The translations under genes were made by a program, and so were the position numbers. From the NCBI GenBank assembly GCA_958426775.1, contig CATZZP010000011.1:6098-70097 (forward strand): a stretch of 64,000 bases of DNA, written 5' to 3'. Within the stretch, counting starts at the first letter, position 1. Every line of letters begins with the position of its first letter. The notes under the pieces were generated by a model. It saw only the letters and a program-made list of their open reading frames with translations. It made no database searches and had not been told where the DNA came from. Origin of the DNA: an uncultured Bacillota bacterium. Its GTDB lineage: Bacteria; Bacillota; Clostridia; Lachnospirales; CAG-274. Shown here piece after piece: positions 42,883 to 52,114 of the stretch.

Positions 42883-43645
42883 AATAAAAAGTGCTTTTGA
42901 AAATGGTAAGGCTTTTATCGCCTTTATTACCTGTGGTGACCCTGATTTAGAAACCACAGCCTCTGCCGTGCGTGCCGCTGTAGATAACGGTGCCGACCTT
43001 ATTGAGCTTGGTATACCCTTCTCTGACCCTACAGCTGAAGGTCCTGTAATAGAAGCGGCAAGTGTAAGGGCATTAAAAAACGGAGTTACAACAGACAAGG
43101 TTTTTGAGCTTGTAAGGGATTTACGAAAAGATGTTAAAACTCCCTTTGTATTTATGACCTATGCAAATGTAGTATTTTCTTATGGTGCTGAAAAATTTAT
43201 GTCAATCTGTGAAGAGCTTGAGGTTGACGGAATTATCTTACCTGATTTGCCCTATGAGGAAAAAGATGAGTTTTTACCTGTCTGCCGTAAATATGGTGTT
43301 GATTTAATTTCACTTATTGCACCTACCTCAAAAAATCGTGTTGCTATGATTGCTAAGGAAGCAGAAGGCTTTATATATCTGGTATCAAGCCTTGGTGTTA
43401 CAGGTGCAAGAGATGAAATTAATACTGAGCTTTCATCTATTGCGGAAACTATAAGACAAAATACAGATGTACCTTTTGCAATCGGCTTCGGCATTTCTAC
43501 TCCTGAGCAGGCTAAGAATATGGCTGATATTGCAGACGGTGTTATTGTTGGCTCTGCAATAGTAAAAAAATTAGAGGAGTATAAGGAAAATGCTCCAAGG
43601 TATATTGGTGAATATGTAAAATCTATGAAGGATGCCATAAGATAA
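42875..43645 (+). CDS. trpA: Tryptophan synthase alpha subunit
   Basis: Cleaves indole-3-glycerol phosphate to indole and glyceraldehyde-3-phosphate. 256 residues, TIM barrel. The two catalytic acids are the E in IELGIPFSDP (near 47) and the D near 58 in FSDPTAEGP. Start at ATG 42875 (with GGGGAG upstream) overlaps the trpB stop; a longer frame upstream lacks a ribosome-binding site. Last gene of the complete trpEGDCFBA operon. Confidence 0.96.
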   Translation: MSKIKSAFENGKAFIAFITCGDPDLETTASAVRAAVDNGADLIELGIPFSDPTAEGPVIEAASVRALKNGVTTDKVFELVRDLRKDVKTPFVFMTYANVVFSYGAEKFMSICEELEVDGIILPDLPYEEKDEFLPVCRKYGVDLISLIAPTSKNRVAMIAKEAEGFIYLVSSLGVTGARDEINTELSSIAETIRQNTDVPFAIGFGISTPEQAKNMADIADGVIVGSAIVKKLEEYKENAPRYIGEYVKSMKDAIR

Positions 43646-43652
43646 AAAATTA

Positions 43653-43678
43653 CACCCTGAGCCTATAAACTCAGGGTG
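43653..43678 (+). terminator. Terminator of the trp operon
   Basis: A perfect 9-bp stem (43653-43661/43670-43678), then ATTTTG. It ends transcription just past trpA, ahead of the convergent alcohol dehydrogenase gene. Confidence 0.85.
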
Positions 43679-43691
43679 ATTTTGCGTTTAA

Positions 43692-44843
43692 TTAAAAACA
43701 TTCCTCCAAAATTTCAAATATTTCGTCACTTGTAAGCCTTTTACCGCAAATTTCCTTAATATTAGTTGAGTCGGCTACAGCTTTAAAGCAAGCTTTATCG
43801 GTAATGCCCATGCTTCTGAGGCTTGTAGGTAAACCGACCTCTTTAATAAATTCAGCAAGCTTTTCAACACCTTCCCTTGCCACTTCTTCAGCAGACTTAT
43901 CACCTTCATCTACACCCCATACAACCTTGGCAAAGCGTGCAAATTTATCAATTCCGCCTAAATAAATATGCCTGTATAATACAGGGTGAATTACGGCAAG
44001 TCCCTCACCATGATTGCAATCTGTATAAGCACCTAACTGATGTTCAATCTGATGAGCCTGAAAAGCTGTTACCTTACCCAGCTTTAAAAGACCGTTTTCT
44101 GCCATGGCAGAGTCCCACATAAGCTCACTTCTTGCCTCTATATCCTGAGGGTTTTTAACTAAAGCTCTCATATTTTTAATTGTATTTATCATAACAGCTT
44201 CATTTATTTCGTCTGAAATAAAGGTTTCCCTCGGCGTACCGAAATAGGTTTCCATACAATGGCTTAATGTATCAACAGCACCTGACATAACCTGTTTAAA
44301 GGGTACTGTTAATGTATAATACGGGTCAAGAACCGAAAAGTCAGGAAAAGCCGAAAACAAGCCTGCTTTTATTTTTCTATCTTCATTTGTTATCACCGCA
44401 CCTGCGTTCATTTCGGCACCTGTTCCCGATGCGGTAACTACAGCACCTAATTTAAGGGCATTTTCAGGTACATTACCTTTATCATAAATCATTTCCCACA
44501 TATCCTCATCGGTAACTGCCTGTGCCGCAACAACCTTACAACAGTCAATTACGGAGCCACCGCCAACTGCTAATATAAACTCTACATTATTTTCCCTTGC
44601 CAGCCTTGCTCCCTCCTGTACCTTTGCATAAGTGGGATTGGACATAATGCCGCTGAATTCAGTTATATTTTTATCCTTAATAAGGTCAAGAATTTCATTG
44701 TAAATCCCATTTTTCTTAACGGAACCGCAACCGTATGCCAGCATTATATTTTTATAATTTTTAAGCTCTGTCGGAATAGCCTTTTTTGCCATACCCTTAC
44801 CAAAGTATACCTTCATGGGATAGCTGAAAATAAAATCGTTCAT
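43692..44843 (-). CDS. Iron-containing alcohol dehydrogenase (butanol-dehydrogenase-like)
   Basis: About 383 residues, group III alcohol dehydrogenase. The NAD-binding GGGSVIDCCK is near 95, and the metal site includes D and H in DTLSHCMETYFG (near 190) and CNHGEGLAVIHPVL (near 264). Reduces aldehydes to alcohols in fermentation, or the reverse; likely butanal or acetaldehyde, but substrate cannot be proved. ATG at 44843 has AGGAGG; an upstream ATG at 44870 does not. Confidence 0.92.
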   Translation of the reverse strand: MNDFIFSYPMKVYFGKGMAKKAIPTELKNYKNIMLAYGCGSVKKNGIYNEILDLIKDKNITEFSGIMSNPTYAKVQEGARLARENNVEFILAVGGGSVIDCCKVVAAQAVTDEDMWEMIYDKGNVPENALKLGAVVTASGTGAEMNAGAVITNEDRKIKAGLFSAFPDFSVLDPYYTLTVPFKQVMSGAVDTLSHCMETYFGTPRETFISDEINEAVMINTIKNMRALVKNPQDIEARSELMWDSAMAENGLLKLGKVTAFQAHQIEHQLGAYTDCNHGEGLAVIHPVLYRHIYLGGIDKFARFAKVVWGVDEGDKSAEEVAREGVEKLAEFIKEVGLPTSLRSMGITDKACFKAVADSTNIKEICGKRLTSDEIFEILEECF

Positions 44844-44889
44844 TAAAATTCCTCCTAAAATATTTATCACAATGTGTTTAACAATACAT

Positions 44890-45849
44890 TTACTTAAATA
44901 TAATCAGATTAATAATGAAAAAAACAATTGATAAAACAAAAAATTTATCAAAGCACTTTTCTTTGGGTCTTGTACTTTCAAGGGATAACTCCTCTGTAAC
45001 ATAACCGCCCGTACAATATTCAATATAAACAGCTCTGTTTCTTTTAACAAACCTTCGTATAAAATATATTAAAAACGGTAGGCTTATAACCATTGATATA
45101 ATACTGCTATATAAGCTTGATATCATGTTTTCCATTGTAGCCGTTTCTGAAAGAATTGCCTCTACCTCCTCTTTAGGCAACAAGTTTGTAGCAATTAAAA
45201 ACGATATTGTCTGTGAACCGTTTATAATAAAATGTGCAAGAACCGATGAATAAATTGAGCCTGTGTAAAATACAAAGCTTGCAAATAATACACCTGCAAA
45301 GGTTGCGTAAGGTAATTGATACAAATCAAGATGCATCATACCGAAAAACAGTGCAGAAACCAGTGCAGCCTTTAAAAAGCCTGCCTTTTTATAACCGGTT
45401 AAAATATATCCCCTGAACATAAACTCCTCACATACAGAAGGTAAAACGGCAATGGAAATTACAGATACCCACCAAGGCAGCTCCAGCATAATGTCTTTGA
45501 AGGAATTACTTACCTCAGCACTTACAAACAAACTTGTAACTGAAGAAATTACCATAATTGTAGGCATGGCAAGGTAAGTAATAATTATAACATATATGGC
45601 ATTTTTAAAGGACAATTTTTTCATAGGAACTACTTCACCTAAGGTTTTTCCGGTAATAATAAGATAAAAAGCCATAGGAACTATAAACAAAACAAAATCC
45701 TGAGCTATCAGTGAAAACTGCATTATGCCGTTCTCGTCCCAGCCTTTTGCAGAAAGAATTATATTTGCTACCATTAATATAACTACCGCAACCGGATTAT
45801 ACAGCAAAAAAAACATCATAAACTTATTTGAACTTTTGGGATTACACAT
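44890..45849 (-). CDS. CPBP family intramembrane metalloprotease
   Basis: 319 residues with about eight membrane helices. The CPBP/CAAX-protease signature is complete: EEFMFRGY (near 142), the second-motif histidine in MMHLDLY (near 172), and HFIIN (near 206). These proteins cleave or process membrane substrates, for example bacteriocin immunity or prenylated-peptide-like targets; none is identified. The C-terminal 60 residues after about 260 are hydrophilic. Located alone between an alcohol dehydrogenase and nrdR (divergent). Confidence 0.88.
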   Translation of the reverse strand: MCNPKSSNKFMMFFLLYNPVAVVILMVANIILSAKGWDENGIMQFSLIAQDFVLFIVPMAFYLIITGKTLGEVVPMKKLSFKNAIYVIIITYLAMPTIMVISSVTSLFVSAEVSNSFKDIMLELPWWVSVISIAVLPSVCEEFMFRGYILTGYKKAGFLKAALVSALFFGMMHLDLYQLPYATFAGVLFASFVFYTGSIYSSVLAHFIINGSQTISFLIATNLLPKEEVEAILSETATMENMISSLYSSIISMVISLPFLIYFIRRFVKRNRAVYIEYCTGGYVTEELSLESTRPKEKCFDKFFVLSIVFFIINLIIFK

Positions 45850-45920
45850 ATACTCGCCTCCTTTTTTATTTCTTTATATTATACACTATATAATAACTTA
45901 TTTCTACAACAATTTTATCA

Positions 45921-45949
45921 TTGTTAAAAGGTTGAATATATATTATAAT
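45921..45949 (+). promoter_or_regulatory. Predicted sigma-A promoter of nrdR
   Basis: TTGTTA (45921-45926), 17-bp spacer, TATAAT (45944-45949), 37 bases before the nrdR ATG. Confidence 0.7.
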
Positions 45950-45985
45950 ATAGGTATAATTTATTATATTTTGGAGGTATTATTT

Positions 45986-46450
45986 ATGAAATGTCCCTTT
46001 TGCGGTAATACGGATACAAAGGTAATTGATACAAGGACTATGGACGAGCAGTCTGCTATACGTCGCCGTCGCTATTGTGAAAAATGCAAGCAACGCTTTA
46101 CTACCTATGAGCGTATTGACAGCTTACCTCTTTCTGTTATAAAAAGCAACAACGAAAGAGAGGTTTTTGACAGAAACAAGCTTATGAAGGGTATATTAAT
46201 GAGTTGTAACAAGCGTCCTGTTTCAATTGAACAAATAGAGCAAATGGTTACCGAAATTGAAAACAGCATCTTTAACTCTATGCGTAGAGAAATTCCCAGC
46301 AAAGAGCTTGGCGAAATGGTTATGGAGAAGTTAAAAAATGTGGATGAGGTAGCTTATGTTCGCTTCGCCTCTGTTTACAAACAGTTTAAGGATATTGACA
46401 GCTTTATGAATGAGCTTGGTATGCTTTTAAGAGATAGGGATAAGAATTAA
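45986..46450 (+). CDS. nrdR: Transcriptional repressor NrdR
   Basis: ATP/dATP-sensing repressor of ribonucleotide reductase genes. 154 residues. The N-terminal zinc ribbon has CPFC (residues 3-6) and C-x2-C in RRYCEKCKQ, with the ATP-cone at about 48-138. The start is the ATG at 45986 with GGAGG upstream; a frame open to 45725 runs through a divergent promoter region and is not the start. nrd genes are not in the window. Confidence 0.95.
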   Translation: MKCPFCGNTDTKVIDTRTMDEQSAIRRRRYCEKCKQRFTTYERIDSLPLSVIKSNNEREVFDRNKLMKGILMSCNKRPVSIEQIEQMVTEIENSIFNSMRREIPSKELGEMVMEKLKNVDEVAYVRFASVYKQFKDIDSFMNELGMLLRDRDKN

Positions 46451-46474
46451 TACTTTTATTCAGGGGGTATTTTG

Positions 46475-48193
46475 ATGAAATTTATCAGGGTAAGACGCAC
46501 TAATTGTAAAAATTGCTACAAATGTATAAAAAACTGCCTTGTTAAATCCATAAGCTATAAGGGAGATTTGGTTGATGTAATTGACGAAGGCTGTATTTTA
46601 TGCGGCAAATGCATTACAACCTGTCCCAGAGGCGGTAAAAAGCTTGACAATGATTATGATTACATAAAAAGTATGATAAAAGCAAATGGAATTAAGGTGT
46701 GTGCAAGTCTGTCCTCCGACTTTGTTGCCAACTACCCCAAAAATGCCTTTAAGCTTTCCTCTGCATTACGCAAACTGGGTTTTGATTATGTAGAAGAAAG
46801 CTCTGTAGCAGGTGCTTGCGTAACAGAGGAGTACCGTCGTCTTATACTGTTAGCCAAGGGTAAAACCATAATTTCATCAGCCTGTCCTACCATAAATCTT
46901 TTTATAAAAAAATATTACCCTGATTTAGTACCATATCTTGCTCCTATTATGACACCCCTTGAGGCTCACGGAAAGCTTATTAAGGCTAAATACGGCGAAA
47001 ATACTAAGGTTATTTATATTGGTCCGTGTCTGTCTGCTCTGAAGGAATGTGAGGACAGCCCTTATCTTGACGGAGGTATTGTCTACAACCAGCTTAATGC
47101 ATGGTTATCAGAGGAAAATATAAGCTTTGATGACCTTGAGGAAGAGCCTTTTGATGAAATAAGCGGATACTCCCGTATTTACCCTATACAAGGCGGTATA
47201 ACCAAGGATATAATCAATATCTTTGATGAGTATGAGGGTACTGATGCCGCAGGTGGCTATAACCTCCTTTCCGCAAGCGGACTTAATAATGCAAAGAAAA
47301 TGCTTGACGAGCTTCAGAACGGGGCTGTATCAAATGTATTTGCTGAAATATGGGCTTGCGAAGGAGCTTGTATAAGCGGTCCTTTTGCAACTAACAAAAC
47401 AGGGCGATACGAAAAATTAATCAAGGTAAAAAAATATGCTGATACAGCAAAGCCTGCCAGAAGCTGTATTATTGCCAACATAGGTGCAACCCCGCAAGCC
47501 GACCCCTACAGTGAAACTCAACCAACCGAAAATATTATTAAATCTATACTGGCTCAAATGGGTAAGTATACAAAGGCACAAGAGCTTGATTGCGGTATCT
47601 GCGGTTATCCTACCTGTAGGGAAAAGGCAATTGCCGTTTATCACCACAAGGCGGATGTACATATGTGTATGCCGTATTTGCTTAACATTAATCAGACCTT
47701 GTCAAATACCGTTTTAACTCTTACACCTAATATGATAATTGCAGTTGATTCTGCTATGCTTATAAAGGAGTTTAATGTTGCTGCTCAGCGTATATTCAGA
47801 GTTGCAAGACGCACCGTTATAGGTAAGCCTATAAGTGACCTTATAGACGACAGCAACTTCCGTAAAGTGTTTGAAACCAAGACCGGTATTTTTGATAAAA
47901 CTGTATGCTACGAGGATTTAGGACTTATAACAGAGCAGACGATATTATACTCCCCGGAGCATAATCTGGCTATTGCCACTATAAAAGATATAACAGATGA
48001 GGAAGAAAGCCGTAAAAAAGCTTATGACAAAAAAATGCAGTCCCTGGAGCTTGCACAAAAGGTTATTGATAAGCAAATGTTTGTTGCTCAGGAAATTGCA
48101 GGACTTTTAGGTGAAACTACTGCCGAAACAAAGGTTGTTCTTAGCAAGCTTAAAAACTTGATTGCCGCTGAGGAGATGCATAACAATGAATGA
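46475..48193 (+). CDS. Sensory-type [FeFe]-hydrogenase protein with PAS domain (HydS-like)
   Basis: 572 residues. Residues 1-55 hold two [4Fe-4S] sets (C11, C14, C17, C21 and C40, C43, C46, C50). The H-cluster domain follows. Its L1 motif reads SSAC with A136-C137: the proton-transfer cysteine of catalytic enzymes is Ala here, as in sensory HydS of Thermotoga. L2 is GPC (C185) and L3 has C295 and C299. A further Fe-S motif (C373, C376, C381, C398) leads to a PAS domain (about 415-510) and a C-terminal helix. This is a sensor-type architecture, not a bulk H2 enzyme. The next gene is its phosphatase partner, overlapping by 8 bases. Confidence 0.9.
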   Translation: MKFIRVRRTNCKNCYKCIKNCLVKSISYKGDLVDVIDEGCILCGKCITTCPRGGKKLDNDYDYIKSMIKANGIKVCASLSSDFVANYPKNAFKLSSALRKLGFDYVEESSVAGACVTEEYRRLILLAKGKTIISSACPTINLFIKKYYPDLVPYLAPIMTPLEAHGKLIKAKYGENTKVIYIGPCLSALKECEDSPYLDGGIVYNQLNAWLSEENISFDDLEEEPFDEISGYSRIYPIQGGITKDIINIFDEYEGTDAAGGYNLLSASGLNNAKKMLDELQNGAVSNVFAEIWACEGACISGPFATNKTGRYEKLIKVKKYADTAKPARSCIIANIGATPQADPYSETQPTENIIKSILAQMGKYTKAQELDCGICGYPTCREKAIAVYHHKADVHMCMPYLLNINQTLSNTVLTLTPNMIIAVDSAMLIKEFNVAAQRIFRVARRTVIGKPISDLIDDSNFRKVFETKTGIFDKTVCYEDLGLITEQTILYSPEHNLAIATIKDITDEEESRKKAYDKKMQSLELAQKVIDKQMFVAQEIAGLLGETTAETKVVLSKLKNLIAAEEMHNNE

Positions 48194-49340
48194 TTTATAT
48201 ATTGATGCAGCCTATTGCAGTTTAACAAAATACAAAGAAGAGCTTTGCGGTGACCATGTGGAAATAGCAAGAAACAACGAGAGTGTTATTGTTGTTTTAT
48301 CAGACGGACTTGGCAGCGGAGTAAAAGCAAACATATTATCTACTATAACAGGCAAAATAATATCAACAATGATGATAGGCGGAGCAACTCTTGAAGATAC
48401 CGTTGAAACCGTGGTTAATACCCTGCCCATATGTCAGATACGTAAGGTGGCTTATTCTACTTTTTCCATATTAAAGATAACAAACGATGGTAATGTATGC
48501 TTAACTGAATTTGATTCACCCTCTTGTGTATTTATACGTAACGGAAGTCTGATGCCTATCGATTATGAAAACAGAAGCATATGCGGACATAATGTTCGTC
48601 AATCCCATTTTAAGGTACAAAGTGAAGATTTACTTATGCTTGTAACAGACGGAGTAATATATTCAGGTCTCGGCAAAGCATATCCCTTAGGTTGGGGCAT
48701 AGACAACGCAAGCAAATATGTAGCAGAGCATACAGCAAATTTAAATGCAAATAAAACGGCGGAGTTATTGTGTCGTAAATGTAATTCTCTTTATCAGAAT
48801 AAACCGGGTGATGATACTACCGTTGCCATAGTAAAAGTAGAGCAGGTTAAAATTGTTAATCTTTTCAGCGGACCTCCTGTAAACCCTAAGGACGATGAAA
48901 AGATTGTAAAAGATTTTTTAGCAGGTGAGGGCAAAAAAGTAATTTGCGGAGGAAGCTCAGCAAAAATTGCCGCAAGGGTAATGAACAAGGAGCTTATGCC
49001 TTCAATCAATTATATTGACCCTCAAATACCTCCCACAGCAACTCTTGAAGGTATCGACCTTGTAACGGAGGGAGTTTTAACCTTGAAGCGTACTGTTGAC
49101 TTACTTAAAAATTACAGAAGTACCGGAGCATTGCCTAAGGGAAATAATGCTGCAAGTCTGCTTGCAAAGCTACTTATAGAGGATTGTACTCATCTTAATT
49201 TATTTATCGGTATGCACAAAAACCCTGCCCATTCAAGTGAAGAGCTTTCAGGAGATTTAGGCTTGCGTATGCTTATTTTAAATGACCTTTTTAAGCTTAT
49301 AAAACAGCTTGGAAAAAGTGCTGTCAGAAAATATTACTAA
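48186..49340 (+). CDS. PP2C/SpoIIE-family serine phosphatase with C-terminal extension
   Basis: 384 residues. The N-terminal domain (1-225) is a PP2C/SpoIIE phosphatase with metal-binding aspartates in CGDH (near 22), LSDGLGSG (near 39), VTDG (near 160) and GDDTTVA (near 213). Residues about 230-384 form a further domain that I do not recognise, with conserved-looking ICGGSSAKIAAR and DLVTEGVL segments. The ATG at 48186 has GAGGAG upstream and overlaps the hydrogenase stop. HydS-type hydrogenases are often followed by such a phosphatase, so the pair likely forms a redox/H2-responsive switch for a protein-phosphorylation target. Confidence 0.9.
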   Translation: MNDLYIDAAYCSLTKYKEELCGDHVEIARNNESVIVVLSDGLGSGVKANILSTITGKIISTMMIGGATLEDTVETVVNTLPICQIRKVAYSTFSILKITNDGNVCLTEFDSPSCVFIRNGSLMPIDYENRSICGHNVRQSHFKVQSEDLLMLVTDGVIYSGLGKAYPLGWGIDNASKYVAEHTANLNANKTAELLCRKCNSLYQNKPGDDTTVAIVKVEQVKIVNLFSGPPVNPKDDEKIVKDFLAGEGKKVICGGSSAKIAARVMNKELMPSINYIDPQIPPTATLEGIDLVTEGVLTLKRTVDLLKNYRSTGALPKGNNAASLLAKLLIEDCTHLNLFIGMHKNPAHSSEELSGDLGLRMLILNDLFKLIKQLGKSAVRKYY

Positions 49341-49354
49341 CTAAAATAAAAAGC

Positions 49355-49383
49355 TTTTAATTTACAAAAAAATGTGCTATAAT
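49355..49383 (+). promoter_or_regulatory. Predicted promoter of lepA (extended -10)
   Basis: A weak -35 TTTTAA (49355-49360), 17-bp spacer and TATAAT (49378-49383) preceded by TGC, the extended -10 element. It lies 42 bases before lepA. Confidence 0.65.
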
Positions 49384-49425
49384 GGTAGGCATGTTTTAGG
49401 TTTTTAGAAGGAGAAAGATGTATAA

Positions 49426-51240
49426 ATGAGTTTAGACAGACAGTCCAAAATCAGAAATTTCAGCATAATTGCTCATATTGACCATGGTAAAAGTACTCTC
49501 GCAGACAGGCTTATACAAAAATCAGGTTTGCTTACAGAGCGTGAAATGCAGGAGCAGGTGCTTGACAATATGGATTTAGAGCGTGAAAGAGGTATTACAA
49601 TTAAGGCTCAGGCTGTCCGCCTTATCCATAAGGCAGAGGATGGAGAAGAGTATACCCTTAATCTTATTGATACTCCGGGACACGTAGACTTTAACTACGA
49701 GGTTTCAAGAGCTCTTGCAGCCTGTGACGGTGCCGTGCTTGTAGTTGATGCGGCACAGGGTGTTGAGGCACAGACTCTTGCAAATGTTTACCTTGCTTTG
49801 GATAATGATTTGGAGGTATTGCCTGTAATTAACAAAATTGACCTGCCCTCTGCCGAACCTGACCGTGTTAAACACGAAATTGAAGATGTAATCGGTCTTG
49901 ATGCCTCACAGGCACCTCTTATTTCAGCAAAGGCAGATATAAATATTGATGATGTATTTAAGCATATTATAAGCGATATTCCTGCACCTAACGGAGATGA
50001 AAATGCTCCCTTAAAGGCACTTATTTTTGACAGCGTTTATGACAGCTATCGTGGTGTAATTGTATTTATGCGTATATTCGACGGTAAGCTTAAAGCGGGG
50101 GATAAGGTTCGCTTTATGGCAACCCAAAAGGAATTTGAGGTTGTTGAGGTAGGTGCTTTCGGTCCCGGTCGATTTATTCCCGTTGATATGCTTCAGGCAG
50201 GCGATGTAGGCTACCTTACTGCAAGCATTAAAAATGTGCGTGATACACGTATAGGTGATACGGTTACCCTTGCCGATAACCCTGTTGCAGAACCATTACC
50301 CGGCTACAAAAAAGTAAACTCCATGGTTTACTGTGGTATTTTCCCTGCTGACGGTTCAAAATATCCTGATTTAAGAGATGCACTTGAGAAGCTTCAGATT
50401 AACGATGCCGCCCTTACCTTTGACCCTGAAACATCTATTGCCTTGGGCTTTGGCTTCCGTTGCGGCTTCCTGGGTCTTTTACATCTTGAAATTATACAGG
50501 AAAGACTTGAAAGAGAGTACAATCTCGACCTTGTCACCACTGCCCCCAGCGTTATATACAAGGTTTATCTTACAAACGGAGATGTAATTAACCTGTCTAA
50601 CCCGTCAGACTTACCTGATGTAACCACTATTGTTAAAATGGAGGAACCTGTTGTTAAGGCTGAAATTATTCTTCCAAGCGAATATGTGGGTACTATTATG
50701 GAGCTTTGTCAACAAAGACGAGGGGAATACATTGGTATGGAATATATTGAAGAAACCAGGGTATTGCTTACCTACAAGCTTCCGCTTAACGAAATTATTT
50801 ATGACTTCTTTGATGTATTAAAATCCCGTTCACGAGGCTATGCTTCCTTTGACTACGAGCTTGTAGGTTATCAGGAATCAAAGCTTGTTAAACTTGATAT
50901 GCTTGTAAACAGAGAGGTTGTAGATGCCTTAAGCTTTATTGTTCATGAGGATTCTGCTCAGGAGAAGGGCAGAAAAATGGCTGAAAAGCTTAAAGCGGAA
51001 ATACCTCGTCATCAGTTTGAAATACCTATCCAAGCGGCAATCGGTAATAAAATTATCGCACGTACTACCATTTCCGCAGTACGTAAGGACGTACTTGCAA
51101 AATGCTACGGCGGCGATATTACCCGTAAGAAAAAGCTGCTTGAAAAACAAAAAGAGGGTAAAAAACGTATGCGTCAGATTGGTAGCGTAACCGTACCTCA
51201 GGCTGCGTTTATGAGCGTACTTAAGCTGGATAACGAGTAA
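49426..51240 (+). CDS. lepA: Elongation factor 4 (LepA)
   Basis: Ribosome-associated GTPase that helps correct or assemble translation complexes. 604 residues. The G1 motif AHIDHGKST is near 17-25, the G3 DTPGH near 80 and NKID (G4) near 134, followed by domain II and the EF-G-like domains; the LepA-specific C-terminal domain starts near 490. Highly conserved. Shine-Dalgarno AAGGAG. It is followed 21 bases later by a membrane-protein gene. Confidence 0.97.
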   Translation: MSLDRQSKIRNFSIIAHIDHGKSTLADRLIQKSGLLTEREMQEQVLDNMDLERERGITIKAQAVRLIHKAEDGEEYTLNLIDTPGHVDFNYEVSRALAACDGAVLVVDAAQGVEAQTLANVYLALDNDLEVLPVINKIDLPSAEPDRVKHEIEDVIGLDASQAPLISAKADINIDDVFKHIISDIPAPNGDENAPLKALIFDSVYDSYRGVIVFMRIFDGKLKAGDKVRFMATQKEFEVVEVGAFGPGRFIPVDMLQAGDVGYLTASIKNVRDTRIGDTVTLADNPVAEPLPGYKKVNSMVYCGIFPADGSKYPDLRDALEKLQINDAALTFDPETSIALGFGFRCGFLGLLHLEIIQERLEREYNLDLVTTAPSVIYKVYLTNGDVINLSNPSDLPDVTTIVKMEEPVVKAEIILPSEYVGTIMELCQQRRGEYIGMEYIEETRVLLTYKLPLNEIIYDFFDVLKSRSRGYASFDYELVGYQESKLVKLDMLVNREVVDALSFIVHEDSAQEKGRKMAEKLKAEIPRHQFEIPIQAAIGNKIIARTTISAVRKDVLAKCYGGDITRKKKLLEKQKEGKKRMRQIGSVTVPQAAFMSVLKLDNE

Positions 51241-51261
51241 AACTAAAGGAGGGTAATAAAA

Positions 51262-52065
51262 TTGAATACCCTGAAAAAACTGTTAAATGATATATACGCT
51301 GAGGTAAGAGAGCATAAAAGCTCATTTATAGTGTATATAGTTTTGCGTACACTGGTAGTTATAACCTTTGTATTTCAGCTTTTAAACCATAATTATGAAA
51401 GTGCCTTTTTGTGCATACTGACACTTGTGCTGTTAATAATGCCAAGCCTTGTGCAAGTTACCTTTAAGGTGGAATTTCCTACTTTGTTGGAAATTATTAT
51501 TTTAATTTTTGTTTTTGCGGCAGAAATTTTGGGAGAAATACAGGAGTTCTATATGATATTCCCTTTTTGGGATACTATTCTCCACACAATAAACGGTTTT
51601 CTTTGTGCGGCAATAGGCTTATCCTTAGTTGATTTGTTTAACAGGAGCGATAAGCTTATGTTTAAGTTATCCCCATTTTTTACTGTTATTACTGCATTTT
51701 GTTTTTCTATGACCATCGGCGTTTTGTGGGAATTCGGAGAGTTTGGTATTGACCGACTGTTTGCCTGTGATACACAAAAGGATACGGTTATACACAATAT
51801 TTCCTCTGTCCTGCTTGACCCCCAAAACAAAAATATTCCTGTACATATTAACAATATTACCGAGGTAATTGTACAAGGACAGAGCCTTAATATAGGCGGA
51901 TATCTTGATATAGGACTTATTGACACTATGAGCGACCTGTTTGTAAACTTTATAGGTGCCCTGGTGTTTTCAGTCTTTGGTTATTTCTATATAAAAAAAC
52001 AAAATAAAAAATCCATTGTAAGCAGGTTTATCCCTCGCCCCAAAAATAAAACAGACTCCCAATAA
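51262..52065 (+). CDS. Multi-pass membrane protein, DUF2238/YjdF-like
   Basis: 267 residues with about six hydrophobic segments. A central FPFWDTILHTINGFLCAAIG segment (about 94-113, in the second half of the helices) and a GVLWEFGEFGID region (near 153) resemble the YjdF/DUF2238 family, of unknown function. The start is TTG with GGAGGG upstream. Tight spacing suggests co-transcription with lepA. It ends in a strong terminator. Confidence 0.75.
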   Translation: MNTLKKLLNDIYAEVREHKSSFIVYIVLRTLVVITFVFQLLNHNYESAFLCILTLVLLIMPSLVQVTFKVEFPTLLEIIILIFVFAAEILGEIQEFYMIFPFWDTILHTINGFLCAAIGLSLVDLFNRSDKLMFKLSPFFTVITAFCFSMTIGVLWEFGEFGIDRLFACDTQKDTVIHNISSVLLDPQNKNIPVHINNITEVIVQGQSLNIGGYLDIGLIDTMSDLFVNFIGALVFSVFGYFYIKKQNKKSIVSRFIPRPKNKTDSQ

Positions 52066-52072
52066 AATTTTA

Positions 52073-52110
52073 AAGGTTCTTTGTCAAACAACGTCGCTGA
52101 CAAAGAACCT
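52073..52110 (+). terminator. Terminator after the lepA operon
   Basis: A 13-to-14-bp stem (52073-52086/52098-52110) and seven T residues. It also lies just past the convergent TolC-like gene's stop and can end both. Confidence 0.9.
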
Positions 52111-52114
52111 TTTT

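Noticed and set aside
45725..45985. N-terminal extension of nrdR in the open frame
   Set aside because: The ATG at 45986 has GGAGG at the right distance and starts the zinc ribbon. The upstream part overlaps the divergent CPBP gene and the nrdR promoter.
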